Source: Thiobacillus sp.
GTDB taxonomy: Bacteria; Pseudomonadota; Gammaproteobacteria; Burkholderiales; Thiobacillaceae
Direction: 5' to 3'
NCBI GenBank assembly: GCA_020057245.1
Contig: JAGVGD010000016.1
Coordinates: 1 to 55,379, forward strand
DNA length: 55,379 nt
Positions 16,199 to 24,950 of this stretch are shown here, piece after piece. A program made the translations under genes and the position numbers. How positions within the stretch are numbered: position 1 is the stretch's first letter; the number at the start of each line of letters is the position of its first letter. Under the pieces are notes generated by a model. It saw only the letters and a program-made list of their open reading frames with translations, did no database searches and was not told the DNA's origin.

Positions 16199-18166
16199 TC
16201 AGTCACCCATACCCATCACGATGTAACCGGTCGGACACACGTCAGCGCAGATGTGACAGCCAATGCACTTGCCGTAGTCGGTGTCGACATAACGACCCAC
16301 GGTGGGGTTGTCCTTTTTCTTGACCTTGAACACGGCGGTTTGCGGGCAGTAAACAATGCAGTTGTCGCATTCAAAGCACTGACCGCAGGACATGCAGCGT
16401 TTGGCTTCATCGATGGTGTCCTTATCCGACAGCGCATGCAACCGCTCTTCGAAGTTACCCAGTGCGCCTTCCTTGTCCAGCACGGTGACGTCACGAATAT
16501 GACGTGAAACTGCCGGGAAATGGCCCAGGAAAAGTTCGTTATGCGGAATGATGTGGCGAGCCGAACGGTCTTCGAAGTTATGCAACAGATCCTTGCGCTC
16601 GGAGGTGCCCCATTCCTGCGTATGGATTTCGCTGTACTCGTGACCGGTTTCCAGCCATTTACGGATCTGGTCGAAGTGATGGACATCCACTTTCGGACGC
16701 TTGTCGAGCTCTTTTTTGCCGGAGAGGAATGCGTCGATCCCGTCAACCGCAATTGAAGCGTGACCAATAGCCGTGGTCAGCAGGTGCGGACGAATCACGT
16801 CGCCGCCGACAAAAACTTTCTCGCTGCCGGGGAAGCGGTAGTTCTTGTCAGCCTTGATCAGGCCGTTGTTGTTGTTGAACTGCTCGATGCCGGTGAAATC
16901 CACACCCTGTCCAATAGCTGACACGATCAGGTCAGCAGGCAGGTCACGTTCGGTGCCTTCAACCAGCTTGGTTTCCTTGCCTTCCATCACGAAGTCAGAA
17001 ACGCGCAGGGCGGTGGCACGGCCCTTTTCGTCGAGCACGACAGCGATGGGCGTTACGCCACCGAGGATCTCGATGCCTTCTTGCAATGCGTGTTCGATTT
17101 CGTGCTTGCTGGCGTTCATCTTGTCGATGGTAGCGCGCGAAACCAGCACGACTTCAGCGCCGTCACGAACGGAAATCGATGCAACATCGTGAGCCATGTG
17201 GCCAGAAATCACATTTTCAGCACTTGGGCGCTCGTCATTCGTACCCGCTTTGGTCACGTTACCCAGACGACGTGCGACGGTCACAACGTCAATTGAAGTA
17301 TCACCGCCGCCGATCACGACGACGCGGTTGCCGACGTGCTGCAGACGACCTTCGTTAAAGGCGCGCAGGAATGCCACTGCGGTTACGCAGTTCGGTGCTT
17401 CAGCACCGGGCACCGGCAACGGACGGCCAGCCTGTGCGCCCATCGCCAAGAAGATGGCATCAAATTCCTTGTCGATGGCGTCATAGCTGACATCAGTTCC
17501 AACTCGGGTCTTGAGACGCGTTTCGACGCCCATTTCGATGATGCGGCCGATTTCCGAATCAAGCATTTCGCGCGGCGTACGGAAGCCGGGAATGCCATAA
17601 CGCATCATGCCGCCAAGCTCCTCGTGCTCGTCAAAAATGGTCACGCCGTGACCTTTAAGGCGCAGCTGGTATGCCGCAGCCAGGCCGGCCGGGCCAGCGC
17701 CGATGATCGCAACCTTCTTGCCGGTCGAGGCCGCAGCCGGCGTGAATTTCATGTTGTTTTCGATGCCCCAGTCGCCAACAAAATGCTCGACCGAGTTGAT
17801 GCCCACGTGGTCTTCTACCATGTTGCGGTTACAGCCAGACTCACACGGCGCCGGACACACACGACCCATCACAGCGGGAAAGGGGTTGGCCGAAGTAATG
17901 CGCTCGAAAGCATACTGCTGCCAGGTCACGCCTGCCGGCGGCTTCTCGATACCGCGCGCGATATTCAGGTAGCCGCGAATGTCTTCACCTGCCGGGCAAG
18001 AGCCTTGGCAAGGCGGTGTGGACAGCATGTATTCCGGGCACTTGTGCGTCCAGCTGGCCTGGAAAATCTTGTCCTGAGCCGAGCGAATATTCGCCTCGGT
18101 CTCGCCATCCTTATAACGACGCCATGAAACGCCTTCGGTTTTTGCTTTATTCGTCGTGACAGCCAT
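16199..18166 (-). CDS. dsrL: DsrL, NAD(P)H:acceptor oxidoreductase
   Basis: A 655-residue iron-sulfur flavoprotein related to the glutamate synthase small subunit. The N-terminal part has a cysteine cluster region (CPEYMLSTPPCQGSCPAG, CPAPCESGCNR). The FAD-binding GAGPAGLAAAYQLRLKGH and NAD(P)-binding VIGGGDTSIDV motifs follow. The C-terminal ferredoxin part has CMSCGQCFECDNC and CIGCHICADVCPTGY. In sulfur oxidisers DsrL partners DsrAB and takes electrons released during sulfide or persulfide oxidation to NAD+. It sits between dsrK and dsrJ as in A. vinosum, with a 64-base gap after dsrK. Confidence 0.95.
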   Translation of the reverse strand: MAVTTNKAKTEGVSWRRYKDGETEANIRSAQDKIFQASWTHKCPEYMLSTPPCQGSCPAGEDIRGYLNIARGIEKPPAGVTWQQYAFERITSANPFPAVMGRVCPAPCESGCNRNMVEDHVGINSVEHFVGDWGIENNMKFTPAAASTGKKVAIIGAGPAGLAAAYQLRLKGHGVTIFDEHEELGGMMRYGIPGFRTPREMLDSEIGRIIEMGVETRLKTRVGTDVSYDAIDKEFDAIFLAMGAQAGRPLPVPGAEAPNCVTAVAFLRAFNEGRLQHVGNRVVVIGGGDTSIDVVTVARRLGNVTKAGTNDERPSAENVISGHMAHDVASISVRDGAEVVLVSRATIDKMNASKHEIEHALQEGIEILGGVTPIAVVLDEKGRATALRVSDFVMEGKETKLVEGTERDLPADLIVSAIGQGVDFTGIEQFNNNNGLIKADKNYRFPGSEKVFVGGDVIRPHLLTTAIGHASIAVDGIDAFLSGKKELDKRPKVDVHHFDQIRKWLETGHEYSEIHTQEWGTSERKDLLHNFEDRSARHIIPHNELFLGHFPAVSRHIRDVTVLDKEGALGNFEERLHALSDKDTIDEAKRCMSCGQCFECDNCIVYCPQTAVFKVKKKDNPTVGRYVDTDYGKCIGCHICADVCPTGYIVMGMGD

Positions 18167-18230
18167 GCTGGTTCTCCTAACGCCTACGTAACTTAAAGAT
18201 AAATAAATCGCAATCAGCTTGCAGCTGAAA

Positions 18231-19754
18231 TCAGTCGAGCTTAATTGCTTTGCTGACCAATTGATGCACCCCGCCCACCATGCTCATGTCGAAGCCATAT
18301 TTGGGCAATACCTTGGTGAACTGCGCTTTACAGATAGCGCAGATCGTGGCCATAAAGTTGACCTGATGTTCCTTGACTACGTTATTTAGGGCAGTAACGC
18401 GTGGTAACGCACCCTTAACCCTGACTTCCATCAAATCATCGGTTAGCAACCCACCTCCACCGCCACAACAGAAGGTGGACTCGTATATGGTGTCGTCCGC
18501 CATGTTATGGAAGTTATTTACCACTGACTTGATCAGTTCACGCGGGATGGTGAATTGGCCACCCGGCTCGGTACCCATGCGTGACGCACGCGCCACATTG
18601 CACGAATCGTGATAAGTCACGATCAGATCGTCGTTAAGCGACGGATCAACCTTGATCTTGCCCGACTTGATCAGGTCATTGGTCAATTCGCAAATATGTT
18701 GCGGCTGCGGATAATTCGGGTCCAATTGCTTCTGCAGTTCAATCGAGAACGGATCATCTGCACCGTAACCAATACCCGTCAGAGTATTCCAGAAGCTGTA
18801 TGCGACACGCCACGCATGGCCACATTCGCCCACGACAATACGTTTGACGCCCAACTCGAGTGCTGCATCGCGAATTCGCATCGCAACTTTGCGCATGGTT
18901 TCGTAATTGCCGTTGAACAAGCCAAAATTGCCGGCCTCGGACGCATGCGTTGAAAGTGTCCAGCTGGTGCCGGCCGCATGAAACACTTTGGCATAGCCAA
19001 TCAGGGACTCAACATGCGGCTCGGAGAAGAAGTCGGCCGAAGGGGTGACCAGCAGCACTTCGGCACCCTTGACATCAATCGGCATTTTTACGGCCACGCC
19101 GGTATCTGCTTCGATATCCTCTTCCAGGCCTTCGAGCGTATCCAGCAACGCCGGACCGGGCAGGCCCAGGTTGTTACCGATTTTCTGCACTTTGCCCAGA
19201 ATTTCGTTGGAGTATTTCTGCCCCATGCCGATGTGGTTCAGAATCTCACGGCCAGCCATGGTGATCTCGGCGGTATCGATGCCATATGGGCAGAACACGG
19301 AACAGCGACGGCATTCCGAACACTGGTGGTAATAGTTATACCAATCGTCGAGCACGTCCTTGGTCAAGTCTTTTGCACCGACCAGCTTCGGGAAGAGCTT
19401 TCCTGCGGTAGTGAAATACCGACGGTAGACCTGGCGCATCAAATCCTGACGCGCAACCGGCATGTTTTTGGGATCCGAAGTACCCAAATAGTAATGACAT
19501 TTGTCAGTACAAGCCCCGCAATGAACGCAGGCATCCAGGAACACTTTCAGTGAACGATACTTGCCCAGCAAGTCGCCCATTTTTTCGAGCGCACTTTCCT
19601 TCCAGTTATCCGCCAGTTCGTGCGGATAACCCATGAAATCCTGGACTGCCTGAGGTGCGATGAATGTCTTGGCGTGAGCCATGACACCTTCCCGCAGCTT
19701 GGGAACCTCGATGTAATCCTTGATCTCGGGAATATCAAATTCAGCAGCAGCCAC
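18231..19754 (-). CDS. dsrK: DsrK, HdrD-like iron-sulfur subunit
   Basis: A 507-residue cytoplasmic subunit of DsrMKJOP, related to the catalytic subunit of heterodisulfide reductase. It has two [4Fe-4S] motifs, CVHCGACTDKC and CSECRRCSVFCPYG. CCG-type motifs include CCGGGGGLLTD and CAICKAQF, which would bind a noncubane cluster at a disulfide site. It is thought to act on the DsrC trisulfide. Its length and motif order match the family. It lies 50 bases after the dsrM stop. Confidence 0.95.
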   Translation of the reverse strand: MAAAEFDIPEIKDYIEVPKLREGVMAHAKTFIAPQAVQDFMGYPHELADNWKESALEKMGDLLGKYRSLKVFLDACVHCGACTDKCHYYLGTSDPKNMPVARQDLMRQVYRRYFTTAGKLFPKLVGAKDLTKDVLDDWYNYYHQCSECRRCSVFCPYGIDTAEITMAGREILNHIGMGQKYSNEILGKVQKIGNNLGLPGPALLDTLEGLEEDIEADTGVAVKMPIDVKGAEVLLVTPSADFFSEPHVESLIGYAKVFHAAGTSWTLSTHASEAGNFGLFNGNYETMRKVAMRIRDAALELGVKRIVVGECGHAWRVAYSFWNTLTGIGYGADDPFSIELQKQLDPNYPQPQHICELTNDLIKSGKIKVDPSLNDDLIVTYHDSCNVARASRMGTEPGGQFTIPRELIKSVVNNFHNMADDTIYESTFCCGGGGGLLTDDLMEVRVKGALPRVTALNNVVKEHQVNFMATICAICKAQFTKVLPKYGFDMSMVGGVHQLVSKAIKLD

Positions 19755-19804
19755 TTGCGAGTCCTCTGTCCGTACTTATGTGTTCGCCAAACGATGTCGG
19801 CGAA

Positions 19805-20539
19805 TCAGTTTTTCTGATCAAGCTTGGCCGCCCAAGCTGCCACATGACGATGCTCACGTGGGTTGTCGGCCTGATTGCGGGTGGGGCTGAAAAATACGCC
19901 AGGCGCATGCAACAGTTTGCTGATCGGGAAAATAAGCATCAGCAACGCCACCAAAGCAAGATGCACCAGCAATATCGGATCCTGCGGCACGGGTTGCACA
20001 TCGAAGTTCATCAAGCCGATAAAGAAAGTCTTGAGTGCAACAATGTCGGTGTGCGCCACAAAGGTCATCATGATTCCGGACAATCCAATCACGATCAACA
20101 GCACAAGCATGAGGTAATCGGATGGGGTGGAAATGTAGCGAACACGATCCACCAGGAAACGGCGAGCCAACAATCCAGCGAGGCCAATGACCATCATAAA
20201 GCTGGCATATTTGCCGAACGGCTGAATGATATTGACCCAGAACCAGACCGGCTCGGTGAAGTAACGCAGATGACGCAACAACACCAACAGCAATCCGAAA
20301 TGGAACATCCAGCCAAACACCCAGATCCATTTGTTGGACTTAAACAGGGATTCGAACAAAACGACTTCTTTCGCCATCCTATAGACCACGCCCGTTTGCG
20401 TGGTCGGCGCAGGCGTGGTCGGGATTTTCAGCGGCGCAGGCGTGCGGCTGTAGTCAAAAATTTTGTACGCCAAGCCCGCTACCAGCAACAGCGTTGCGAT
20501 GTAGAACAAACCGGCATAAATAATCGTCACAGTAGACAA
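19805..20539 (-). CDS. dsrM: DsrM, cytochrome b-type membrane subunit
   Basis: A protein of about 244 residues with about five or six membrane helices, of the NarI-like diheme cytochrome b family. It opens STVTIIYAGLFYIATLLLV and has conserved histidines near helix ends (FHFGLLLVLLRHLRYF, LVHLALVALLMLIFP). It is the quinone-interacting membrane partner of DsrK. I favour the TTG at 20539, because the SD AGGGGAG lies about five bases upstream; GTG at 20557 would add six residues. It is separated from dsrC by 122 bases containing a strong hairpin. Confidence 0.9.
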   Translation of the reverse strand: MSTVTIIYAGLFYIATLLLVAGLAYKIFDYSRTPAPLKIPTTPAPTTQTGVVYRMAKEVVLFESLFKSNKWIWVFGWMFHFGLLLVLLRHLRYFTEPVWFWVNIIQPFGKYASFMMVIGLAGLLARRFLVDRVRYISTPSDYLMLVLLIVIGLSGIMMTFVAHTDIVALKTFFIGLMNFDVQPVPQDPILLVHLALVALLMLIFPISKLLHAPGVFFSPTRNQADNPREHRHVAAWAAKLDQKN

Positions 20540-20618
20540 ACCCACTCCCCTAACCACGTATCTGTTTGCGAATCAAACGCCTACGCATTCAATTTGGAAA
20601 CACATCACCAGAATCAAA

Positions 20619-20645
20619 GTCGCCCCGGAATAAATCCGGGGCGAC
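20619..20645 (-). promoter_or_regulatory. Strong hairpin between dsrC and dsrM
   Basis: A perfect 11-bp stem (GTCGCCCCGGA / TCCGGGGCGAC) with a 5-base loop, starting 16 bases after the dsrC stop. There is no long U-tract, only a short T-containing run. It could block 3' exonucleases or partially terminate, raising dsrABEFHC over dsrMKLJOPNR. Confidence 0.65.
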
Positions 20646-20661
20646 CCGAATAGACTAAAGC

Positions 20662-20997
20662 TTAGATACAGCCGGTCGGCTTGGGCAAGCCGGCGATCTT
20701 ACAAGCCTGTTTAGCCGGACCGTAGGGGAACAGCTCATACAAGTACTTGTTGTTGCCTTTATCGGGACCGAGCTTCTTGCCGATGGCCTTGGTCAGAACG
20801 CGAACAGCCGGGGCGATCTGATATTCTGCGTAATATTCGCGCAGGAAATTAACCACTTCCCAGTGACCTTCGGTCAAATCAACTTTTTCTTCGACAGCCA
20901 TGTATTTGGCAATATCTTCATTCCACTGCGACAAGTCGATCAGATAGCCTTCTTCGTCAACTTCGTAGTCCTTACCGGCGATGTTCACCATGGGCAT
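20662..20997 (-). CDS. dsrC: DsrC, sulfur carrier / DsrAB substrate protein
   Basis: A 111-residue DsrC with the flexible C-terminal arm CKIAGLPKPTGCI. It carries both redox cysteines, Cys99 (CysB) and the penultimate Cys110 (CysA). With both present it can form the trisulfide or disulfide that links DsrEFH, DsrAB and DsrK. The fold signature FLREYYAEYQIAPAVR is present. It follows dsrH by 22 bases and has the SD AGGAG before the start. A second, single-cysteine paralogue is encoded at 25923-26255. Confidence 0.96.
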   Translation of the reverse strand: MPMVNIAGKDYEVDEEGYLIDLSQWNEDIAKYMAVEEKVDLTEGHWEVVNFLREYYAEYQIAPAVRVLTKAIGKKLGPDKGNNKYLYELFPYGPAKQACKIAGLPKPTGCI

Positions 20998-21019
20998 AGC
21001 AATACTCCTTTAAATTAAA

Positions 21020-21319
21020 TTACAGCCAAGACTGGCAGCTTTTGTGTTCTGCGACCAGATCCACAAAACCAGCGTAATCCACGACATTGACTCCGTCCAG
21101 CACACGCGCAGCCATGCCACGCGCAGCCAGATCAGGACCGAGTGCGTAAATCTTGAGGTCAGCCGACGCTGCCTGGATTTTCGCTGCTGCCGCGCCGCCA
21201 GTCGTTGCCGCGTAAACCGCGTCTTCAATCAGCAAAACAGCAGAACCTTTAGTGGCCATAGCGAGGCAGCTTTCCAGCGATCCGCGATCTGTGGCCGATT
21301 TATTCACAATATGCAGCAT
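21020..21319 (-). CDS. dsrH: DsrH, sulfur-relay subunit
   Basis: A 99-residue TusB-family protein and part of the DsrE2F2H2 sulfurtransferase hexamer. Cys18, in SLESC, aligns with Cys20 of A. vinosum DsrH, which is less critical than the DsrE cysteine. The C-terminal VDYAGFVDLVAEH and ending SWL are typical. The ATG at 21319 is preferred because the SD AAGGGG lies seven bases upstream; a TTG at 21325 would add two residues. It begins 11 bases after dsrF. Confidence 0.93.
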   Translation of the reverse strand: MLHIVNKSATDRGSLESCLAMATKGSAVLLIEDAVYAATTGGAAAAKIQAASADLKIYALGPDLAARGMAARVLDGVNVVDYAGFVDLVAEHKSCQSWL

Positions 21320-21330
21320 GTTCAATCCCC

Positions 21331-21726
21331 TTAAAAGCTGATCACGACGTCTTGCTCAGCCATGAGATTTGCCATCTCATCGACGGAGAGCACCGTCACA
21401 TCAACAATCAGGTCATCCTCGGTCAAGCCACGTGCATCCATCGACGCTTGATCGACGTACAGCTTTTCGATGTCGTAGCCATCCAGCGCGCGATAGGTCT
21501 TGGAAAAATCCTTAACCTCGATGCCTTTGGTGTCAATGCCCTTCAGCAACTGATATACGCCGTCGTCGGTAAACACCATGCTCACATCCTGATCGAAAGC
21601 CGCCGTAATCAGCACAACTTCCAAACCCTCAAGCGCATACACGGTTCCGTGCGGCGCCTTGCGGTTCAGGAACATGAACTTCTTGACGATGCCAGAACCG
21701 TCATCCATCTCATCCATATCACTCAT
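21331..21726 (-). CDS. dsrF: DsrF, sulfur-relay subunit
   Basis: A 131-residue TusC-family subunit of DsrEFH. It has the family core KKFMFLNRKAPHGTVYALEGLEVVLITAAFDQDV, here cited only as the stretch around residues 15-50. There is no active-site cysteine, as expected for DsrF, which is structural in the hexamer. It lies between dsrE (11-base gap) and dsrH. The acidic N-terminus (MSDMDEMDDG) is slightly longer than in E. coli TusC. Confidence 0.93.
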   Translation of the reverse strand: MSDMDEMDDGSGIVKKFMFLNRKAPHGTVYALEGLEVVLITAAFDQDVSMVFTDDGVYQLLKGIDTKGIEVKDFSKTYRALDGYDIEKLYVDQASMDARGLTEDDLIVDVTVLSVDEMANLMAEQDVVISF

Positions 21727-21737
21727 CTCGTATTTCC

Positions 21738-22097
21738 TTAATCACCGAACGTCACGAGACGGTCGTACTGAATACCCATTTCCACTAATTGACCCAAACC
21801 CGAGATGCGGAAGTTGTCACCCAGAACGCCATCGGTGATGCCGCGACGCTGAGCAGCCGCCACACACACAACCAGATCAACGCCATAATCTGCAGCCAGT
21901 TTGGACCAGCGCGCACCCACATTACGATCGTCTTGCGGCGGCGTAGCCAGACGTGACGCGTTGTATACGCCATCGTGGTAGAAAAAAATACGCGGAACTT
22001 TATAACCCTTTTCGAGCGCGGTCCGCGCAAAAAGGTAGGCCGAATCACTTGCCTGGTGGCTGTAAGGCCCTTCGTTTACAAGAATACCGAATTGCAT
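21738..22097 (-). CDS. dsrE: DsrE, catalytic sulfur-relay subunit
   Basis: A 119-residue TusD-family protein. The active cysteine is Cys78 in LVVCVAAAQRRG, the same number as the persulfide-carrying cysteine of A. vinosum DsrE. It receives sulfane sulfur and hands it to DsrC. The N-terminus MQFGILVNEGPY is typical. The presence of dsrEFH marks this as an oxidative (reverse) Dsr system rather than a sulfate reducer. It lies 73 bases downstream of dsrB, across a hairpin. Confidence 0.95.
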   Translation of the reverse strand: MQFGILVNEGPYSHQASDSAYLFARTALEKGYKVPRIFFYHDGVYNASRLATPPQDDRNVGARWSKLAADYGVDLVVCVAAAQRRGITDGVLGDNFRISGLGQLVEMGIQYDRLVTFGD

Positions 22098-22138
22098 GTA
22101 ACCACTCCGAAAAATCTATGCTTTTTTGATAGCAACCC

Positions 22139-22158
22139 CTCCGCGAACCCTTGCGGAG
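22139..22158 (-). promoter_or_regulatory. Hairpin between dsrB and dsrE
   Basis: CTCCGC and GCGGAG with an 8-base loop, 12 bases before the dsrB stop-side boundary at 22171. Its position between the enzyme genes dsrAB and the relay genes suggests mRNA processing or differential stability. There is no U-run directly after it on the minus strand. Confidence 0.4.
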
Positions 22159-22170
22159 AGGAAGTCCTAA

Positions 22171-23241
22171 TTAGAAGCGGATATGTGCAGAAGCGTTCAG
22201 GTTGGCACGACCACCACGCCAGTTATCAATGTGATACTTGGTAAAGGGAAGGCCGGTTTTCTCGAAGAATGCGGGCCAGCCAATGCGGTCGATCCAGTCG
22301 ATCATGCGCTCCCAAGGCTTTCCGTCTTCCTTGTAGGTGGCGAGGATCTTTTTGACGACTTCAGCGACTTCCGGCCAACGCGGCGCGTTGTTCGGCAGAC
22401 CCGAGGCAACCAGCTTGTGGAAGGTCGGCTTGGAACGAGCGTTGGAGTTTTTGCCACCCACCCAGATTGCAATCTTGGAGTGTTCGGGATCGTTGATCTG
22501 CATCGGTGGGCAGGGCGGGAAGCACGCGCCACAGCAGATGCACTTCTTCTCGTCGACTTCCAGCGAGGGCTTGCCGTTCACCAGAGCGGGGCGGATTGCA
22601 GCCACCGGGCAACGTGCCACGACGGAGGGACGCTCACACACGTTGGCAACCAGATCGTGGTTGATCTTCGGCGGCTTGGTGTGCTGAACGATGATGGCGA
22701 TGTCGGCCTGGCCGCCGCAGTTGATCTCGCAGCAGGAGGTGGACAGCTTGACGCGGTTGGGCATCTCGCACTTGACGAAGTCGTCGTACAACTCGTCCAT
22801 CAGCGCCTTCACCACGCCGGAAGCGTCGGTGCCGGGGATGTCGCAGTGCAGCCAGCCCTGAGTGTGCGCAATCATCGACACCGAGTTGGCGGTGCCACCG
22901 ATGGGGTAACCCTTGTCGTTCAGCGCCTTGATCAGCGGCTCGACCTTGGCGCCGTCAGCAACCATATATTCAATATTGGAACGCGCGGTAAAACGCACGA
23001 AACCGTCGCCATACTGGTCGGCAATGTCAGCCAGTTCGCGAATGGTGTAGTGATCCATCTGGCGAGCCGTACCGGCCTTGACCGTCCAGACTTCGTCGCC
23101 CGATTCGGCACGGTGATACAGAACACCCGGCTTCGGATGGCTGTGGAATGCCCACTTGCCATAGTTTTTCACCATCACGGGGTGCATGTAGGGCATCGGA
23201 TCCGGTGCACCGGATTCGATAGGCGGACGCAGTTCTGCCAT
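22171..23241 (-). CDS. dsrB: Reverse dissimilatory sulfite reductase beta subunit
   Basis: A 356-residue beta subunit. It has the DsrB siroheme/cluster region KLSTSCCEINCGGQAD and the CPVAAIRP turn. The inserted ferredoxin domain carries CICCGACFPPCPPM for a [4Fe-4S] cluster. With DsrA it forms the alpha2-beta2 enzyme that oxidises DsrC-bound or sulfide sulfur to sulfite in the cytoplasm. The length matches the family. It begins 82 bases after dsrA. Confidence 0.96.
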   Translation of the reverse strand: MAELRPPIESGAPDPMPYMHPVMVKNYGKWAFHSHPKPGVLYHRAESGDEVWTVKAGTARQMDHYTIRELADIADQYGDGFVRFTARSNIEYMVADGAKVEPLIKALNDKGYPIGGTANSVSMIAHTQGWLHCDIPGTDASGVVKALMDELYDDFVKCEMPNRVKLSTSCCEINCGGQADIAIIVQHTKPPKINHDLVANVCERPSVVARCPVAAIRPALVNGKPSLEVDEKKCICCGACFPPCPPMQINDPEHSKIAIWVGGKNSNARSKPTFHKLVASGLPNNAPRWPEVAEVVKKILATYKEDGKPWERMIDWIDRIGWPAFFEKTGLPFTKYHIDNWRGGRANLNASAHIRF

Positions 23242-23323
23242 GTTATTTCTCCGACTAAATTAATGCATCAAGCTGATTCAATCCACAGGCCCGGCACATA
23301 CCGGACCCGCGACAAGTAAAACC

Positions 23324-24625
23324 TTAAGCAGCGGACTGCTTGTACTCGTTCCACTTCTCGACTTGCTCATCCCAGTCATCGGAACGGAAGTACGGATTGG
23401 AACGCGGTGCGTTGATCATGTTGGGGTCAACCGGAATATCCAGACCTTCAAGGAAATTGGTCAGACCGATACGCTCAATCATTTCACCAGTACGCTCGTG
23501 CTCCAGCGCATTTTCAGCGAAGAAGTCGAGAATGTTGCGAGCCAGTTCGTTCAGCTTCTCGAAGTCCTCGTCGGACTCAAGCTTCATGAACGGGATCACG
23601 ACGGTGCCCATGGAAGCGCCGATCTTCAGCACGCCCTTGCCACCCACCAAGATCGACACACCCTTGTCTTTACCGGGCAACAAGCCGCCGGGAATGACGT
23701 TCAGGCAATGCATGCAACGCACGCAGTTTTTGTTGTCGATGCACATTGCATTGCCGTCACCCAGATTGGCAACCGACACGCTTGCAGAAGCCTTGACATC
23801 ACTTGCCTTGACCAGGGTAATCGCCTTGGTCGGGCATTTGCTGACCACGTCATTAACCAGATCGGTCATGCCGTGTGCTTTGTAGTAATCCTGAACCTGC
23901 GCTTCGTTGACGCGGATGTTGTCGCGCCAAGTGCCGATGGTTGCCATGTCGGAACGCTGAATGGCGTTCATGCAGTCATTCGGGCAACCCGAGAACTTGA
24001 ACTTGAACTTGTAGGGCAGCGAAGGACGGTGCATGTCGTCCAGGTTGTTGTTAATGACGGTGCGCAGCGCTTTAGCTTCGTCATAGCAAGACATTTCGCA
24101 ACGCGACGCGCCAACACAGGACATCGAGGTACGCAGCGCAGGGCCCGCACCACCCAGGTCGAAACCCATTTCGTTGAAGGCATCGAACGCACCCTGCACG
24201 TCAGCGGTCTTGATGCCCTGGAACATGATGTCGCCGGACTGGCCGTGGAACGCGATCAGACCCGAACCACCTTTTTCGGACCACACGTCACACATTTTGC
24301 GCAGCAGATCGGAACTGTAATGCATGCCTGCGGGCGGTTGCACGCGCAGGGTGTGGAACTCGGCGGCCTCAGGGAACAGCGGCTTGTGGTCTGCATCTTT
24401 CAGCTCAGTGAAGCGGGGGATCACGCCACCACCGTAGCCGAACACACCAACCGTACCACCCTTCCAGTAACCAAACTTGGTCTGGTATGACGTTTCCAGC
24501 TGACCCATCAGGTCAACCATCATGTCGTTATCTTTAGCCAAACGCTTCAGGCCAGTCACGAAACTGGGCCACGGGCCGCTTTCGAGTTGGTCCAGATTGG
24601 GCGTATCAATCATTTGCTTTGCCAT
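23324..24625 (-). CDS. dsrA: Reverse dissimilatory sulfite reductase alpha subunit
   Basis: A 433-residue alpha subunit. Siroheme/[4Fe-4S] ligands are in CVGASRCEMSC (CX5C) and KFSGCPNDCMNA (CX3C). The ferredoxin domain has CIDNKNCVRCMHC and CPTKAITL. The ATG at 24625 has a strong SD (AGGAG) and gives the family N-terminus MAKQMIDTPNLDQ; an extension to 24763 is open but lacks homology. It is the first gene of the operon, transcribed away from the accessory sulfur operon across a 380-base region with inverted repeats. Confidence 0.96.
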   Translation of the reverse strand: MAKQMIDTPNLDQLESGPWPSFVTGLKRLAKDNDMMVDLMGQLETSYQTKFGYWKGGTVGVFGYGGGVIPRFTELKDADHKPLFPEAAEFHTLRVQPPAGMHYSSDLLRKMCDVWSEKGGSGLIAFHGQSGDIMFQGIKTADVQGAFDAFNEMGFDLGGAGPALRTSMSCVGASRCEMSCYDEAKALRTVINNNLDDMHRPSLPYKFKFKFSGCPNDCMNAIQRSDMATIGTWRDNIRVNEAQVQDYYKAHGMTDLVNDVVSKCPTKAITLVKASDVKASASVSVANLGDGNAMCIDNKNCVRCMHCLNVIPGGLLPGKDKGVSILVGGKGVLKIGASMGTVVIPFMKLESDEDFEKLNELARNILDFFAENALEHERTGEMIERIGLTNFLEGLDIPVDPNMINAPRSNPYFRSDDWDEQVEKWNEYKQSAA

Positions 24626-24846
24626 GGTCTTCTCTCCTAAGAAAATTTCGAAATGCCCGCTCAGGCAACTGCCCAACGGTATTCCAGCATCGTATTGGCT
24701 CGGCAGCCGCACCACCATCATTCTCTTGGGTAAACGAACTACTCCATGTGGGTAGGTTGACAATCACCCAAGCGAAGTAGACAAGTTTGCCCAATTCGGT
24801 AATGCCTTATTGACGCAAAGCGTGAGACATTACTTCCCCAACGCAT

Positions 24847-24891
24847 GTCCGCCACAAGAATCCATAAGAGTATTAAAATATTGTGGCGGAC
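24847..24891. repeat. Long inverted repeat with AT-rich core, candidate operator
   Basis: Perfect 11-bp arms GTCCGCCACAA (24847-24857) and TTGTGGCGGAC (24881-24891) around a 23-base core that is nearly all A/T. The arm centres are 34 bp apart, about three helical turns, which suits two dimers or a looped dimer of a regulator. It could equally form an RNA stem-loop if transcribed. Confidence 0.7.
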
Positions 24892-24897
24892 GCAAGC

Positions 24898-24914
24898 CCC
24901 TGTCCAAAACAGGG
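24898..24914. repeat. Short inverted repeat
   Basis: CCCTGT / ACAGGG with a 5-base spacer, seven bases after the long inverted repeat. It could be an operator half-site pair or a leader hairpin. Confidence 0.4.
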
Positions 24915-24926
24915 TTGAATTGCCGT

Positions 24927-24950
24927 CCTGCCCACGCAATCTGGGGCAGG
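24927..24950. repeat. Inverted repeat upstream of the accessory operon start
   Basis: CCTGCCC / GGGCAGG with a 10-base spacer, 55 bases before the ATG at 25006. It is the third palindrome in 104 bases. In the plus-strand transcript it would be a stable stem-loop close to the first gene. Confidence 0.45.
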
